Shown here piece after piece: positions 27,269-36,115 of a stretch of 64,000 bases of DNA. Within the stretch, counting starts at the first letter, position 1. The number at the start of each line of letters is the position of its first letter. The notes below the pieces were generated by a model. That model saw nothing but the letters and a program-made list of their open reading frames with translations, did no database searches and had not been told where the DNA came from. Made by a program: the position numbers and the translations under genes. Source of the DNA: Phytohabitans houttuyneae (GTDB lineage: Bacteria > Actinomycetota > Actinomycetes > Mycobacteriales > Micromonosporaceae); the NCBI RefSeq assembly GCF_011764425.1, contig NZ_BLPF01000001.1, forward strand, positions 3,463,001 through 3,527,000. Reading direction: 5' to 3'.

Positions 27269-28612
27269 ATGAACGACGCGTTGCCACGCAGGGTGCACGC
27301 CGGGTACGCGTCGGGCTCGTTGGCGACCGGCACCTTCGGCACGGTGCCGGGGCTGCTGTTACTTCCGTACCTCACGGACACGATGGGCGTCGCCGCAGGG
27401 GTGGCCGGCCTTCTTGTGCTGGTACCCAAAGCGTGGGACGTGCTCGTCAACCCCGTCGCCGGACGGATATCCGACAGGTGGGGCGGGCGTCGGCCGTACC
27501 TCCTCGGTGGTGGTTTCGCCCTTGCCGTGCTCTTCGCGGCGATCTTCGCCGCGCCCGCCGGGACCGGCGCGGGCGCCGCGGCCTATGTGGCGGTGGCGTT
27601 CCTGGCGACCGCGACGGCGTTCGCGTTCTTCCAGGTGCCGTACGTGGCGATGCCCGCGGAGATCACCGACGGGTACACCGAGCGGACCCGCCTGATGACG
27701 TGGCGGGTGGCGTTCCTCGCGCTGGCGATCCTCATCTCCGGCGCGGTGGCGCCGCTGGTGGTGAGCGCGGGCGGCGACGGCATACCCGGACACCGGTGGA
27801 TGGGGCTCTTCTGCGGCGCCTTGATCGTGGTCGGCGCGGTGGGCGCGTACGTCGGCACCCGCGGCGTTTCCACCAGCGCGGCGCGGGAGAGCGAGCCGAG
27901 CCTGCGCGCCCAGTTGCGGGTGGCGGCGGGCAACCGGCCGTTCCGGCTGCTGCTGCTCTGTTTCGTGGTCCAGGCGGCGGGGATCGGCACGATGCTCGCC
28001 GGCGTGAAGTACTTCGCCGACCACGTGATCGAACGGCCGGACGACGGGCCGACCGTGCTCTTCGCCTGCTTCGTCGGGCCGGCGTTGCTGGTGATGCCGG
28101 TGTGGCGGCGGGTGGGGGCGCGGGTCGGCAAGCGGCGCGCGTTCGTGTGGGCGTCACTGATCTTCGCGGTGGGCGCGCTCGCGCTGGTGGCCGCGCCCGC
28201 GCTGCCGCCGGTCGCGGTCTACCTGCTGGTCGCCGCGGTCGGCTGCGGGTACGCCGGCGAGCAGGTCTTCGCGCTGTCGATGCTGCCGGACTGCATCGCG
28301 TACGACACCACGCGCACCGGCCGCCGCCAGGCCGGCGTCTTCACCGGGCTGTGGACGGCCGGCGAGACGCTCGGCCTCGCGCTGGGACCCGGGATCTACG
28401 CGGTGGTCCTCCAGATCTCCGGGTACGTCTCCTCGGACAGCGGCGACGCGGCGGTGCAGGACGGCACCGCACGGCTGGGCGTGCTGCTCGGCTTCACGGT
28501 GCTCCCCGCGGTCGTGGTCGGCGCGGCGGTCCTGCTGATGCGCGGATACGACCTGGACGAGCAGCGTCTGTATCGCGGGGCGATAGCGAGTGAGCATCGT
28601 AGGGAGCGCTAG
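27269..28612 (+). CDS. GPH-type sugar:cation symporter (MFS)
   Basis: Membrane transporter of 447 residues with about 12 helices. The N-terminal half has the pattern of the glycoside-pentoside-hexuronide family: LLLPYLTDTMGVAAGVAGLL, then LVPKAWDVLVNPVAGRISDR with the conserved Asp, then GRRRPY-like GGRRPYLLGG. The second half contains EQVFALSMLPDCIAYDT and RRQAGVFTGLWTAGETLGLA, also family-typical. The substrate is probably a sugar or glycoside but cannot be fixed. It may be transcribed with the PLP enzyme 54 bp downstream, though that gene has its own -10 box. Confidence 0.88.
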   Translation: MNDALPRRVHAGYASGSLATGTFGTVPGLLLLPYLTDTMGVAAGVAGLLVLVPKAWDVLVNPVAGRISDRWGGRRPYLLGGGFALAVLFAAIFAAPAGTGAGAAAYVAVAFLATATAFAFFQVPYVAMPAEITDGYTERTRLMTWRVAFLALAILISGAVAPLVVSAGGDGIPGHRWMGLFCGALIVVGAVGAYVGTRGVSTSAARESEPSLRAQLRVAAGNRPFRLLLLCFVVQAAGIGTMLAGVKYFADHVIERPDDGPTVLFACFVGPALLVMPVWRRVGARVGKRRAFVWASLIFAVGALALVAAPALPPVAVYLLVAAVGCGYAGEQVFALSMLPDCIAYDTTRTGRRQAGVFTGLWTAGETLGLALGPGIYAVVLQISGYVSSDSGDAAVQDGTARLGVLLGFTVLPAVVVGAAVLLMRGYDLDEQRLYRGAIASEHRRER

Positions 28613-28666
28613 CGACCGAGGAGCGGAGGGAGCGTAAGAGCCTCGCCAGGAACTACCGTGATCCGC

Positions 28667-30064
28667 ATGTCGTTGCCGAAGGACGGCCTGCCAGCTGAGC
28701 AGGTGCTCGACGAGATCCGCGCGCTGCGCGCCGCCGACCGCCCCACGCACGGCGGGCGCCTGTTCGCGTACGTGTACGACCCGGGGCTCGACGGCCTCGA
28801 CGAGCTGGCCATGGCCGCGTACGCCCTCTCCGCGCACGTCAACGGCCTCGACCCGACCGCGTTCCCGTCGCTGCTGGCGATGGAGAACACGCTGGTCGGC
28901 GCCGCCGCCGTGCTCCTTGACGGGCCCGAGGGCGTCGTCGGCAACGTGACCAGCGGCGGTACCGAGTCGCTGATGCTGGCGGTCAAGGCGGCGCGCGACG
29001 GCGCGCCCGGCGTGCAGCGGCCGCGCATGGTCGCGCCGGTGACCGCGCACGCCGCGTTCGCGAAGGCGGCGCACTACCTGGGTGTGACGCTCGACCTTGT
29101 ACCCGTGTCGCCGCAGACCCTGCGCCCGGCGGCGGCCGACGTGGCCGCGGCGGTCGGGCCGGAGACGGTGCTGGTGGCCTGCTCGGCCCCGTCGTACGCG
29201 CACGGCGTCGTCGACCCGGTGGACGAGATCGCGGCCGCGGCCGCGGCGGCCGGCGTGCGGTGCCACGTGGACGCCTGCTTCGGCGGGTGGACGCTGCCCT
29301 ACCTGCGGCGGCTGGGCGTGGAGGTGCCGCCGTTCGACTTCTCGGTGCCCGGGGTCACGTCGATCTCGGTGGACCTGCACAAGTACGCGTACACCCCGAA
29401 GGGCGTCTCGGTCCTGCTGCACCGCGACGCGCAGCTGCGGCGGCCGCAGTACTTCGCCTACGCCGGCTGGCCCGGCTACACGATGGTCAACCCGGTGATC
29501 TCGTCGACCCGCTCGGGTGGACCGATCGCCGCGGCGTACGCGGTGCTGCGCCACATCGGCGACAGCGGCTACCTCGCGCTCGCCTCCCGCACGCTGGAGG
29601 CGGTGCGTGGCCTGGCCGACGCGGTGTCCGCTGTGGACGGGCTGCGCCTCGTCGCGCCACCTTCGTCCACTGTGGTGTGCTTCACGGCCGACGCGTTCGA
29701 CGTCTTCGTACTCGCCGACGAGCTGGCCTCGCGGGGTTGGCACACGCAGCCACAGTTCGCGTTCGACGGGGTGCCGCCGAGCATCCACCTGAGCGTGACG
29801 GCGTCGGTGGCGCCACGGGTGGCCGAGTTCGGCCCCGACCTGGCCGCCTCCGCCGCGGCGGCCCGCGCGGCCGGTCCCGTGTCGCTGCCGGAGGTGTCAC
29901 TGGACCGCCCGCTGCCCGAGCTGCTCGCCGCACTCGGCTTCGGCGCCGGCCTGCCCGAGCGGATGGCACCGGTGAACGCGCTGCTCAACGCCGTACCGCC
30001 ACACATGCGCGAGGCCCTGCTCGTCGACTTCCTCGGCTATCTACAGCGCCCGAACGGGGAGTAG
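28667..30064 (+). CDS. PLP-dependent decarboxylase/aldolase (sphingosine-phosphate-lyase-like)
   Basis: Group II PLP-dependent decarboxylase family protein of 465 residues. The cofactor lysine lies in SVDLHKYAYTPKGVSVLLHR, and the PLP-phosphate contact in VGNVTSGGTESLMLAVKAAR. The details (HVDACFGGWTLPYLRRLG; YFAYAGWPGYT) are closer to sphingosine-1-phosphate lyase-like proteins than to glutamate decarboxylase; the bacterial substrate is unknown. The ATG at 28667 is preferred over the GTG at 28658 because TACCGT (28654-28659) is 7 nt upstream. A hairpin terminator follows immediately. Confidence 0.9.
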   Translation: MSLPKDGLPAEQVLDEIRALRAADRPTHGGRLFAYVYDPGLDGLDELAMAAYALSAHVNGLDPTAFPSLLAMENTLVGAAAVLLDGPEGVVGNVTSGGTESLMLAVKAARDGAPGVQRPRMVAPVTAHAAFAKAAHYLGVTLDLVPVSPQTLRPAAADVAAAVGPETVLVACSAPSYAHGVVDPVDEIAAAAAAAGVRCHVDACFGGWTLPYLRRLGVEVPPFDFSVPGVTSISVDLHKYAYTPKGVSVLLHRDAQLRRPQYFAYAGWPGYTMVNPVISSTRSGGPIAAAYAVLRHIGDSGYLALASRTLEAVRGLADAVSAVDGLRLVAPPSSTVVCFTADAFDVFVLADELASRGWHTQPQFAFDGVPPSIHLSVTASVAPRVAEFGPDLAASAAAARAAGPVSLPEVSLDRPLPELLAALGFGAGLPERMAPVNALLNAVPPHMREALLVDFLGYLQRPNGE

Positions 30065-30065
30065 C

Positions 30066-30105
30066 GCGGTGACCACCGACCCTGGTCAAGGTCAGTGGTC
30101 ACCGC
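30066..30105. terminator. Bidirectional hairpin terminator
   Basis: GCGGTGACCAC (30066-30076) pairs perfectly with GTGGTCACCGC (30095-30105). Inside, GACC and GGTC extend the stem after one mismatch. It lies between the convergent PLP enzyme and anti-sigma-like genes. Confidence 0.8.
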
Positions 30106-30117
30106 ACTCGTGCTGGA

Positions 30118-31323
30118 TCAGCTGATTTTGAACTGGGTGCTGTTGTCCTCGCCGGTCTGATCCGGGAGGTACTCGCCGTTCGGCCGGTCTGACACGGTGA
30201 CGGAGCCCGTCGCGGTGACCGGGCCGGTCGCCGCGGCCTGGATGCCGAACCTCAGCACGCGCTCCTCGCCGGGCGCGAGCGGCTCGTCCACGTCGCACTG
30301 GTACGAGGCGCTCGGGCCGTCGGACACGCCGGCGATGCTGGAGCAGGCGGCCCAGCCGGGGCCGATGCGGTACGCCTCGATGGTGCCGAGCTCGAGGTTG
30401 ACGGACACGTCGGCTTCCAGGTCGCCCTTGTTCCGCACGGTGACGCTGACCGTGCCGTACGGGTTGCCGTCGTTATTGATCATGAGTTTCAGGTCCGGCA
30501 CGCTGACCACGAGGTCGGTGAAGAGCGGGTTGGGCTCGAAGCGCACCGGACCGCCGGTCTGCCGGAAGCGGCCGTCCTGCCAGGTGTACGTCCGGGCCTG
30601 CTTCTGCGACCACTCCTCCTCCCAGCCGCAGCAGGGCCGGACGTCGCCCACGGTCACCCTCACCCCGCCGTCCGCCAGTGGCTCGAAGGACTTGATCCAG
30701 CCGACCTGGTCCAGTGTGGGATAACCGACGATCCGGTCGGTCGCCACCACCCGGCCGAGCGTCACGATCTTCCTGCCCGCGTCCCGGTCGAAGACCACGA
30801 CCTGCGCCTGCCCCGTCTGGGCGTACACGCAGTCGACCAGCGCGATAGTCTCCTCGGCGCCGTCCCGGTCGACATCCCCGTACTTGACGCTGGTCAGGAG
30901 GATGTCGCCGTTTTCGTCGCCGACGCTGGTGAGCCGCGCCCCCTCTTCCGCGCAGGGCGCGTCCGGCGCCCAATCAGGCAGCGTGACGCGGGCCCTCAGC
31001 AGGTCGGCCTTGCTGATCCGGCCGTCGGGAGGTGGCGGCGTGGTCGAGGCCGGCGGTGAAGGAGTGGGCGTCGAGGTGCTCTCCTCCGGTGTCGGCGTGT
31101 TGGAGCCGGCGGGTGCGGGCGCCGGGTCGGTGCCGCGGTTGAGGGCCGCGTACCCGGCGACGGGCGCGGCCACGAGCACCACGGCGGTGGCCACGAGCGC
31201 GGTCGCCGCGATCCGGCGGCGCCGCCGGACGGTGGCCCGCACGGCACCCGGCCCGGCGGGTGCGATCTCCGGCGTCAGGCCGGCGCGGTAGTCCGCGAAG
31301 AAGTCGTCAAGTTGGTCAGTCAC
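30118..31323 (-). CDS. Membrane-anchored anti-sigma-like protein
   Basis: 401-residue protein next to, and overlapping, a SigE-family sigma gene. The first 50 residues are cytoplasmic ([20 protein letters not shown]), then comes one membrane helix (about 36-60), a Pro/Thr-rich stretch (about 65-100), and an extracellular part with paired cysteines and a PCCGWEEEW motif, ending in a beta-rich domain with conserved Cys. The layout fits actinobacterial proteins that hold a sigma factor at the membrane, but no classical zinc anti-sigma motif (HxxxCxxC) is seen. Its start overlaps the sigma stop by 8 bp, so co-translation is likely. Confidence 0.75.
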   Translation of the reverse strand: MTDQLDDFFADYRAGLTPEIAPAGPGAVRATVRRRRRIAATALVATAVVLVAAPVAGYAALNRGTDPAPAPAGSNTPTPEESTSTPTPSPPASTTPPPPDGRISKADLLRARVTLPDWAPDAPCAEEGARLTSVGDENGDILLTSVKYGDVDRDGAEETIALVDCVYAQTGQAQVVVFDRDAGRKIVTLGRVVATDRIVGYPTLDQVGWIKSFEPLADGGVRVTVGDVRPCCGWEEEWSQKQARTYTWQDGRFRQTGGPVRFEPNPLFTDLVVSVPDLKLMINNDGNPYGTVSVTVRNKGDLEADVSVNLELGTIEAYRIGPGWAACSSIAGVSDGPSASYQCDVDEPLAPGEERVLRFGIQAAATGPVTATGSVTVSDRPNGEYLPDQTGEDNSTQFKIS

Positions 31324-31813
31324 GGCTTTCCTCCGGCTGCTCGTTGCGCTCCCGCAGCAGGGTCGCGAGCGTTGTACGGCCTCGGTGCAGCCAGGACTTC
31401 ACGGTCCCCTCGGCCACACCCTCCTGGCGGGCGATCTCAGCCACGGTCATGTCGGCCAGGTGGTGCATCACCACCGCGCGCCGCTGGTTTTCGGGGAGCT
31501 TCGCCAGCGCGGCCGTCAGCATCACGCGGTCGGGGCCGGGTCCCGGGACGTGCTCCTCGCGCTGCCGCCGCAGGTACGCCCGCGCGGTCCGTAGCCGCCG
31601 CCACCGGCTGGCCGCGAGGTTCCACGCGACGCGGCGGACCCATGCCACCGGATCGTCGTACTGGACCACTTTGCTCCACCGCGCGTACGCGCGGCAGAAC
31701 GCCTCCTGCGCGAGGTCCTGCGCCTGGGCGAGATCGCCGGTGTACGCACACAGCTGGACGGTGAGCACCCTGAAGTGCGCATGGTAGAAGTCGTCAAAAT
31801 CGATCTCGGTCAT
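31316..31813 (-). CDS. SigE-family RNA polymerase sigma factor
   Basis: Extracytoplasmic-function-type sigma-70 factor of 165 residues. Region 2 is seen in [20 protein letters not shown] and [20 protein letters not shown]; region 4 in [20 protein letters not shown] followed by [20 protein letters not shown]. The ATG at 31813 starts [14 protein letters not shown], the usual N-terminus for this family; longer in-frame readings upstream lack that support. It lies just upstream of the membrane anti-sigma-like gene and is divergent from nuoB. Confidence 0.92.
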   Translation of the reverse strand: MTEIDFDDFYHAHFRVLTVQLCAYTGDLAQAQDLAQEAFCRAYARWSKVVQYDDPVAWVRRVAWNLAASRWRRLRTARAYLRRQREEHVPGPGPDRVMLTAALAKLPENQRRAVVMHHLADMTVAEIARQEGVAEGTVKSWLHRGRTTLATLLRERNEQPEESRD

Positions 31814-31981
31814 GCCCCGTCCCACATCCGGCGGTGCCCCGTCGAGGCGTGGTGGCGTCGACACCTGCACAATCCCTCCCCGCGTCAATCCCCGTACTTC
31901 CGGGTTTCGGCCGGAAGCGCGCTTAACACGCCCCACCGTTCGGGCCGGTTGCGGCCGCGCGGGCTGTGGTTGACTTGTGTC

Positions 31982-32734
31982 GTGCAGTTGCCAGGAGTGC
32001 TCGGCGAGCCGATCCGGTTCGTGCTCAACTGGGGCCGGCGCTACTCGCTGTGGGTCTTCAACTTCGGCCTGGCCTGCTGTGCCATCGAGTTCATCGCCAC
32101 GAGCATGGGCCGGCACGACTTCATCCGGCTCGGCGTGATCCCGTTCGCGCACGGCCCCCGCCAGGCCGACCTCATGGTCGTCTCCGGCACGGTGACCGAC
32201 AAGATGGCGCCCGCGATCAAGCGCCTCTACGACCAGATGCCCGAGCCGAAGTACGTCATCTCGTTCGGCGCCTGCTCCAACTGCGGCGGGCCGTACTGGG
32301 ACTCGTACTCGGTCACCAAGGGCGTCGACCAGATCATCCCCGTGGACGTGTACGTGCCGGGTTGCCCACCGCGTCCCGAGGCGCTGCTGCACGGCATCCT
32401 CCGCCTGCAGGAAAAGATCGCCGCCGAGCAGTCCGGCATCGGCGGCGTGTCCCGCCCGGACCCGCTCGCCCTCCCCGACGCCGAGACGCTGACCGCGCCA
32501 CTTGTCACGGCGCCGGAGTCGCACCGCCGCGTGGTGCTCCCCGACAACATCGACTGGCATCGCTCCGTCCCGCCGCCGCAGGCTCCCCCGCTCGGCCCCG
32601 ACGGCCGCCTCCCGGTCCGCGAGATCACCGGCGACCGCGCGGGTGCCGGCGCCCCCTTCGGCGACGACCGCGAGCTGCCACTCCCCCCGGACAAACTCGA
32701 CTACCAACACCCCCACGAGGAAGACCGCGACTGA
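31982..32734 (+). CDS. nuoB: NADH-quinone oxidoreductase subunit B
   Basis: Peripheral subunit of complex I carrying cluster N2, the last electron donor to quinone. All four cluster ligands are present: the CC pair in [19 protein letters not shown], the Cys in [13 protein letters not shown] and the Cys in [15 protein letters not shown]. The product is 250 residues, with a long Pro-rich tail after about residue 155 that the core family lacks. The start is GTG at 31982. It stands alone, 17 kb from the remaining nuo genes, next to a sigma factor. Complex I normally needs NuoD beside NuoB, and none is in the window. Confidence 0.93.
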   Translation: MQLPGVLGEPIRFVLNWGRRYSLWVFNFGLACCAIEFIATSMGRHDFIRLGVIPFAHGPRQADLMVVSGTVTDKMAPAIKRLYDQMPEPKYVISFGACSNCGGPYWDSYSVTKGVDQIIPVDVYVPGCPPRPEALLHGILRLQEKIAAEQSGIGGVSRPDPLALPDAETLTAPLVTAPESHRRVVLPDNIDWHRSVPPPQAPPLGPDGRLPVREITGDRAGAGAPFGDDRELPLPPDKLDYQHPHEEDRD

Positions 32735-32777
32735 CCTCGCCGCCCCCTGTCGCCTCCCCTGCGGACCTCCCCTGCGG

Positions 32778-32837
32778 TTGATCAGGGAGTTGGTGGGCGT
32801 GTCGGCCGGCGTTTCCACCCACGAAGTCCCTGATCAA
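32778..32837. repeat. 60-bp palindromic repeat, copy 2 (likely two-way terminator)
   Basis: Arms TTGATCAGGGAGTTGGTGGG (32778-32797) and CCCACGAAGTCCCTGATCAA (32818-32837) mirror the copy at 25681-25740, with a different 20-nt loop. It lies between the convergent nuoB and terpene-cyclase-repeat genes. Confidence 0.85.
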
Positions 32838-32871
32838 CCGCGGAGGGCGGAGGTCCGCGCAGGGGCGGAGG

Positions 32872-33669
32872 TCAGCGGGTGGCGCGGATGGCGGCGAGTG
32901 TCGTGTGCACGTCGAAGGCTGAGCCGTCGTCGCTGGGCCAGCCGCCGTCGCTGCGTTGGGTCTCGGCCAGCCGGCGCCGGGCGGCGGTGAGCAGCCAGTC
33001 GTCCACGGCGACACCGACGCGGCGCAGCGCGGACGCCATCGCGGCCACGTCAGCCGGACTCATTTTGCTCAGGCGCTCGCCGAGCATGATCTGGATGCGC
33101 GCGGACTCGTAGAACATGTCCTGCCGGTTGAGCACCGCGGCGCTCAGCCACGCGCTGACCAGAAAGGACTTCCACGAGCCGTCCTCGCCGATGTGCGCCG
33201 CGATGGCCTGGGCGGCGGGGCGGAGCTGTGCGCCGTACCGACCGCCGCCCCAGCCGGCGTCCAGGTCGGACACCGACAGCCAGAAGGCGGCGTTGGCGGT
33301 CAGGTAGAGCCTGGCCTCCGGGTCGCCGGGCTTGGCCCAGGACGGTGCCTCGCCGGCCAGCGAGTCGTCTTCCTCCCACATGCTGTTGTGCTGGCGGCTC
33401 GCCAGCCAGTCCAGCCCGCGCCGCGCCGCCGGCCGGCCGAGTGCGCCGAGGTCGTCGAGCTCGGCCAAGCGGAAGCAGGTGGCGTCAATCGACGCGATCT
33501 CGGCGGCCCAGCGGGCCGGCCAGCCGCCGTCGGGCGCCTGGCCGATCTCCGCGGTGGTGAGGATGTCTTCGCTGGGCACCGCGCCGGTGCGCAGGTAGGA
33601 CAGTCGGGCACGATCCACGGCGTCCCCGTGGGCCACCACGAACCCGATCGCTCCGTCCATGTCGACCAC
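32872..33669 (-). CDS. Prenyltransferase/squalene-oxidase repeat protein
   Basis: Alpha-barrel protein of about 265 residues built from terpene-cyclase-type repeats; motifs such as DGGWPARWAAEI, DAGWGGGRYG and SDGGWPSDDGSAFDVHTTLA are QW-like. It is far shorter than real squalene-hopene cyclases and lacks a DxDD catalytic motif, so cyclase activity is unlikely; the family is annotated by fold only. TATGGT (33677-33682, minus strand) is 7 nt before the GTG at 33669, supporting that leaderless start over the ATG at 33681. The nearby palindromic repeat probably ends its transcript. Confidence 0.8.
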   Translation of the reverse strand: MVDMDGAIGFVVAHGDAVDRARLSYLRTGAVPSEDILTTAEIGQAPDGGWPARWAAEIASIDATCFRLAELDDLGALGRPAARRGLDWLASRQHNSMWEEDDSLAGEAPSWAKPGDPEARLYLTANAAFWLSVSDLDAGWGGGRYGAQLRPAAQAIAAHIGEDGSWKSFLVSAWLSAAVLNRQDMFYESARIQIMLGERLSKMSPADVAAMASALRRVGVAVDDWLLTAARRRLAETQRSDGGWPSDDGSAFDVHTTLAAIRATR

Positions 33670-33729
33670 GGGCGAAACCATACCGGCGCACCCGAAGTTA
33701 CGCCTCGGTAAGTCAGACCAAAGACCAGG

Positions 33730-34911
33730 TCAGTAGGCGGGTAGCGAGGGGTCCACCTGCTTGATCCAGGAGAGCACGCCGCCCTGCACGTGCACCGCGT
33801 CCTTGAAGCCCGCCGCCTTGAGCGCGGCCAGCGCCTCGGCCGAGCGGACGCCGGACTTGCAGTGCAGCACGATCTGGCGGTCCTGCGGGAAGCGGGACAG
33901 CGCCTCGCCGGACAGGATCTCGCCCTTGGGGATCAGCGTGGCACCGGGGATGCGCACGATCTCGTACTCCGCGGGCTCGCGCACATCGACCACGAAGACG
34001 TCCTTGCCGGAGTCCTGCCAGTCCTTCAGCTCGCGGGCCGTGATCGTGGAGTCGATCGCCGCCTCCTGGGCCTCAACCGACACCGCGCCGCAGAAGTCCT
34101 CGTAGTCTTCCAGCAGGTCGGTGACCGTCGGGTTTTCCCCGCAGAGCGCGCAGTTGGGGTCCTTGCGGACCCGGATCTTCCGGTACGACATCTCGAGCGC
34201 GTCGTAGACCATAAGGCCGCCCACCAGCGGGTCGCCCACGCCGGTCAGCACCTTGATCGCCTCGGTGACCTGGATGGAGCCGATCGACGCGCACAGCACG
34301 CCGAGCACGCCACCCTCGGCGCAGGACGGCACCATGCCGGGCGGCGGGGGCTCCGGGTAGAGGCAGCGGTAGCAGGGGCCGTGCTCGGCCCAGAAGACCG
34401 ACGCCTGACCGTCGAAGCGGTAGATCGAGCCCCACACGTACGGCTTGCCGAGCAGCACAGCCGCGTCGTTGACCATGTAGCGGGTGGCGAAGTTGTCGGT
34501 GCCGTCGACGATCAGGTCGTACTGCGAGAAGATCTCCCGCACGTTGTCCCGGTCGAGCGACGTGTTGTGGATGACCACGTTGACGTACGGGTTGATCTCC
34601 CGCACCGACTCCGCCGCGGACTCCGCCTTGGGACGGCCGATGTCCGACTGGCCGTGGATGATCTGGCGCTGCAGGTTGGACTCGTCGACGGTGTCGAAGT
34701 CGATGATGCCGAGCGTGCCCACACCGGCCGCGGCGAGGTACATCAACGCGGGCGAACCGAGGCCACCGGCGCCCACACACAGCACCTTCGCGTTCTTCAG
34801 CCGCTTTTGCCCGTCCATCGCGACGTCCGGGATGATCAGGTGGCGTGAGTAGCGGCGGATCTCGTCGACGGACAGCTCGGCGGCGGGCTCGACGAGCGGG
34901 GGCAGCGACAC
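33730..34911 (-). CDS. moeZ: Adenylyltransferase/sulfurtransferase MoeZ
   Basis: Two-domain enzyme that adenylates the C-terminus of small ubiquitin-like sulfur carriers and loads them with sulfur, serving molybdopterin, cysteine and other sulfur pathways. The 393-residue product has a ThiF/MoeB E1-like domain (VLCVGAGGLGSPALMYLAAAG near residue 45; two zinc CxxC pairs in GPCYRCLYPEPPP and CALCGENP) and a C-terminal rhodanese domain with active-site Cys in IVLHCKSGVRSAEALAAL. The GTG at 34911 has GGGGAG upstream. It is probably the last gene of the minus-strand group that runs from 40361. Confidence 0.95.
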   Translation of the reverse strand: MSLPPLVEPAAELSVDEIRRYSRHLIIPDVAMDGQKRLKNAKVLCVGAGGLGSPALMYLAAAGVGTLGIIDFDTVDESNLQRQIIHGQSDIGRPKAESAAESVREINPYVNVVIHNTSLDRDNVREIFSQYDLIVDGTDNFATRYMVNDAAVLLGKPYVWGSIYRFDGQASVFWAEHGPCYRCLYPEPPPPGMVPSCAEGGVLGVLCASIGSIQVTEAIKVLTGVGDPLVGGLMVYDALEMSYRKIRVRKDPNCALCGENPTVTDLLEDYEDFCGAVSVEAQEAAIDSTITARELKDWQDSGKDVFVVDVREPAEYEIVRIPGATLIPKGEILSGEALSRFPQDRQIVLHCKSGVRSAEALAALKAAGFKDAVHVQGGVLSWIKQVDPSLPAY

Positions 34912-35033
34912 GGTGGACTCCCCGAAAGGTTAAGAGAGAGCGCTAACCGCACCATTGTTGCTCGCTGGTGACAGGACAGGGCAATGACGTGGCCCACGGC
35001 CCAGAAGGCGGGATCGGGGAATAGCAGCGCCCT

Positions 35034-36026
35034 TCAGGGAACTGCTGGTCCGGTATACCTGCGCCCAGCCAGGTACGGCCACGCGTAGGCCAGGCAGCCC
35101 TTCAGCCCCAGCGTCTGCTGCTGCATCACCGGAGCGGGCGAGCCGGGCGCCGGGCATGCCTCGTGTCCCTGGCCGAGCTGGTGTCCCACCTCGTGGTTGA
35201 TCATGTAGGCCCGGTAGGTCGACACCGGCGCCCCGTAGTCGGGCACGGCGGTGAGCCAGCGGGCGAGGTTGATGATGACCTGGCCGGGCAGGCGGCAGGA
35301 GGTGTAACGCTCGGTGTCCAGGCCGCCCAGCGCGCACATCCGTTCCGAGGTGGCGGGCGTGGCCAGGTAGATCGTGAACTCGGCCGCCGCGCCCTTCGGC
35401 ACGCGCTGCAGGCGGAAGCGCTTGGCCGCCACCCAGCTGCGGGAGTCGCCGAGGATGGCGTCCACCTCGGCGGCGAACGCTGCGGGGTTCTGCCGGGTGC
35501 CGTTTTCGACCGCGACCCGGAAGCGGCGCAGCGTGCCGGCGGTGCCGAGCGCCCGACCGGCGGTGCCCACCTCGGTGAACGAGCCCTGCCCCAGCTCCGG
35601 GTACTGCACCGCCGCGACCTGGCGCGAGGCCAGCGGGGACGGCGACTGGGTGCGCGTCGGCGCGGGCCTGGCGGAGGTCGGCAGTACCGGCGACGGCGAG
35701 GCCAGCGGGGACGGCGAAAGCGAGGGCGACGGGGCCGCGGTGGTCGGCGCGGGCGCGGACGCCGACGTGGCCGGAGCCGAGGACGGTGCGGCGGGCGCCG
35801 CCGACGTGAGCATCTCGGGCCGGCCGCGAGCCGCGTCCACGACCACGAGGGTGGTGCCGGCGAGGAGGAGTACCAGGAAGGCGGTGCGCCTGCGCCGGTG
35901 CAGCATCCGCTCCTCGGCGGCCGGCCGCGCGGCTGCCCCGGCCTCCGTCCGCCCGCCGCGGGGCGCGGAGGCGCGCGGGGTGCGTGCCGCGGGCGGAGCG
36001 GGGGCACGGGGTGCGCGCGTCGTCAT
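35034..36026 (-). CDS. DUF3152 protein, predicted secreted metzincin-type protease (paralog 1)
   Basis: 330-residue protein with an N-terminal Pro/Ala/Arg-rich cytoplasmic stretch, one membrane segment (about 45-65), a Ser/Pro/Ala-rich linker to about residue 145, and a DUF3152 domain. That domain contains INHEVGHQLGQGHEACPAPG, a complete HExxHxxGxxH zinc motif, followed by VMQQQTLGLKGCLAYAWPYL. The motif predicts a zinc metalloprotease outside the membrane, although family activity has not been demonstrated as far as I know. It is 88 bp downstream of its shorter paralog and 121 bp upstream of moeZ. The M. tuberculosis counterpart at this position is Rv3207c. Confidence 0.85.
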   Translation of the reverse strand: MTTRAPRAPAPPAARTPRASAPRGGRTEAGAAARPAAEERMLHRRRRTAFLVLLLAGTTLVVVDAARGRPEMLTSAAPAAPSSAPATSASAPAPTTAAPSPSLSPSPLASPSPVLPTSARPAPTRTQSPSPLASRQVAAVQYPELGQGSFTEVGTAGRALGTAGTLRRFRVAVENGTRQNPAAFAAEVDAILGDSRSWVAAKRFRLQRVPKGAAAEFTIYLATPATSERMCALGGLDTERYTSCRLPGQVIINLARWLTAVPDYGAPVSTYRAYMINHEVGHQLGQGHEACPAPGSPAPVMQQQTLGLKGCLAYAWPYLAGRRYTGPAVP

Positions 36027-36115
36027 GGTTCACTCAGCGTGCCAGTGATCATGCGTTGGGTAAGTGACGGCACGCCGACTTGTCCAGATTTATGGCTCGA
36101 TTTCCGGCAGCGAGC

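Noticed and set aside
25459-27450. 663-residue minus-strand frame spanning ATL and gamma-glutamyltransferase
   Set aside because: Arg-rich shadow frame; the recognised proteins use other frames.
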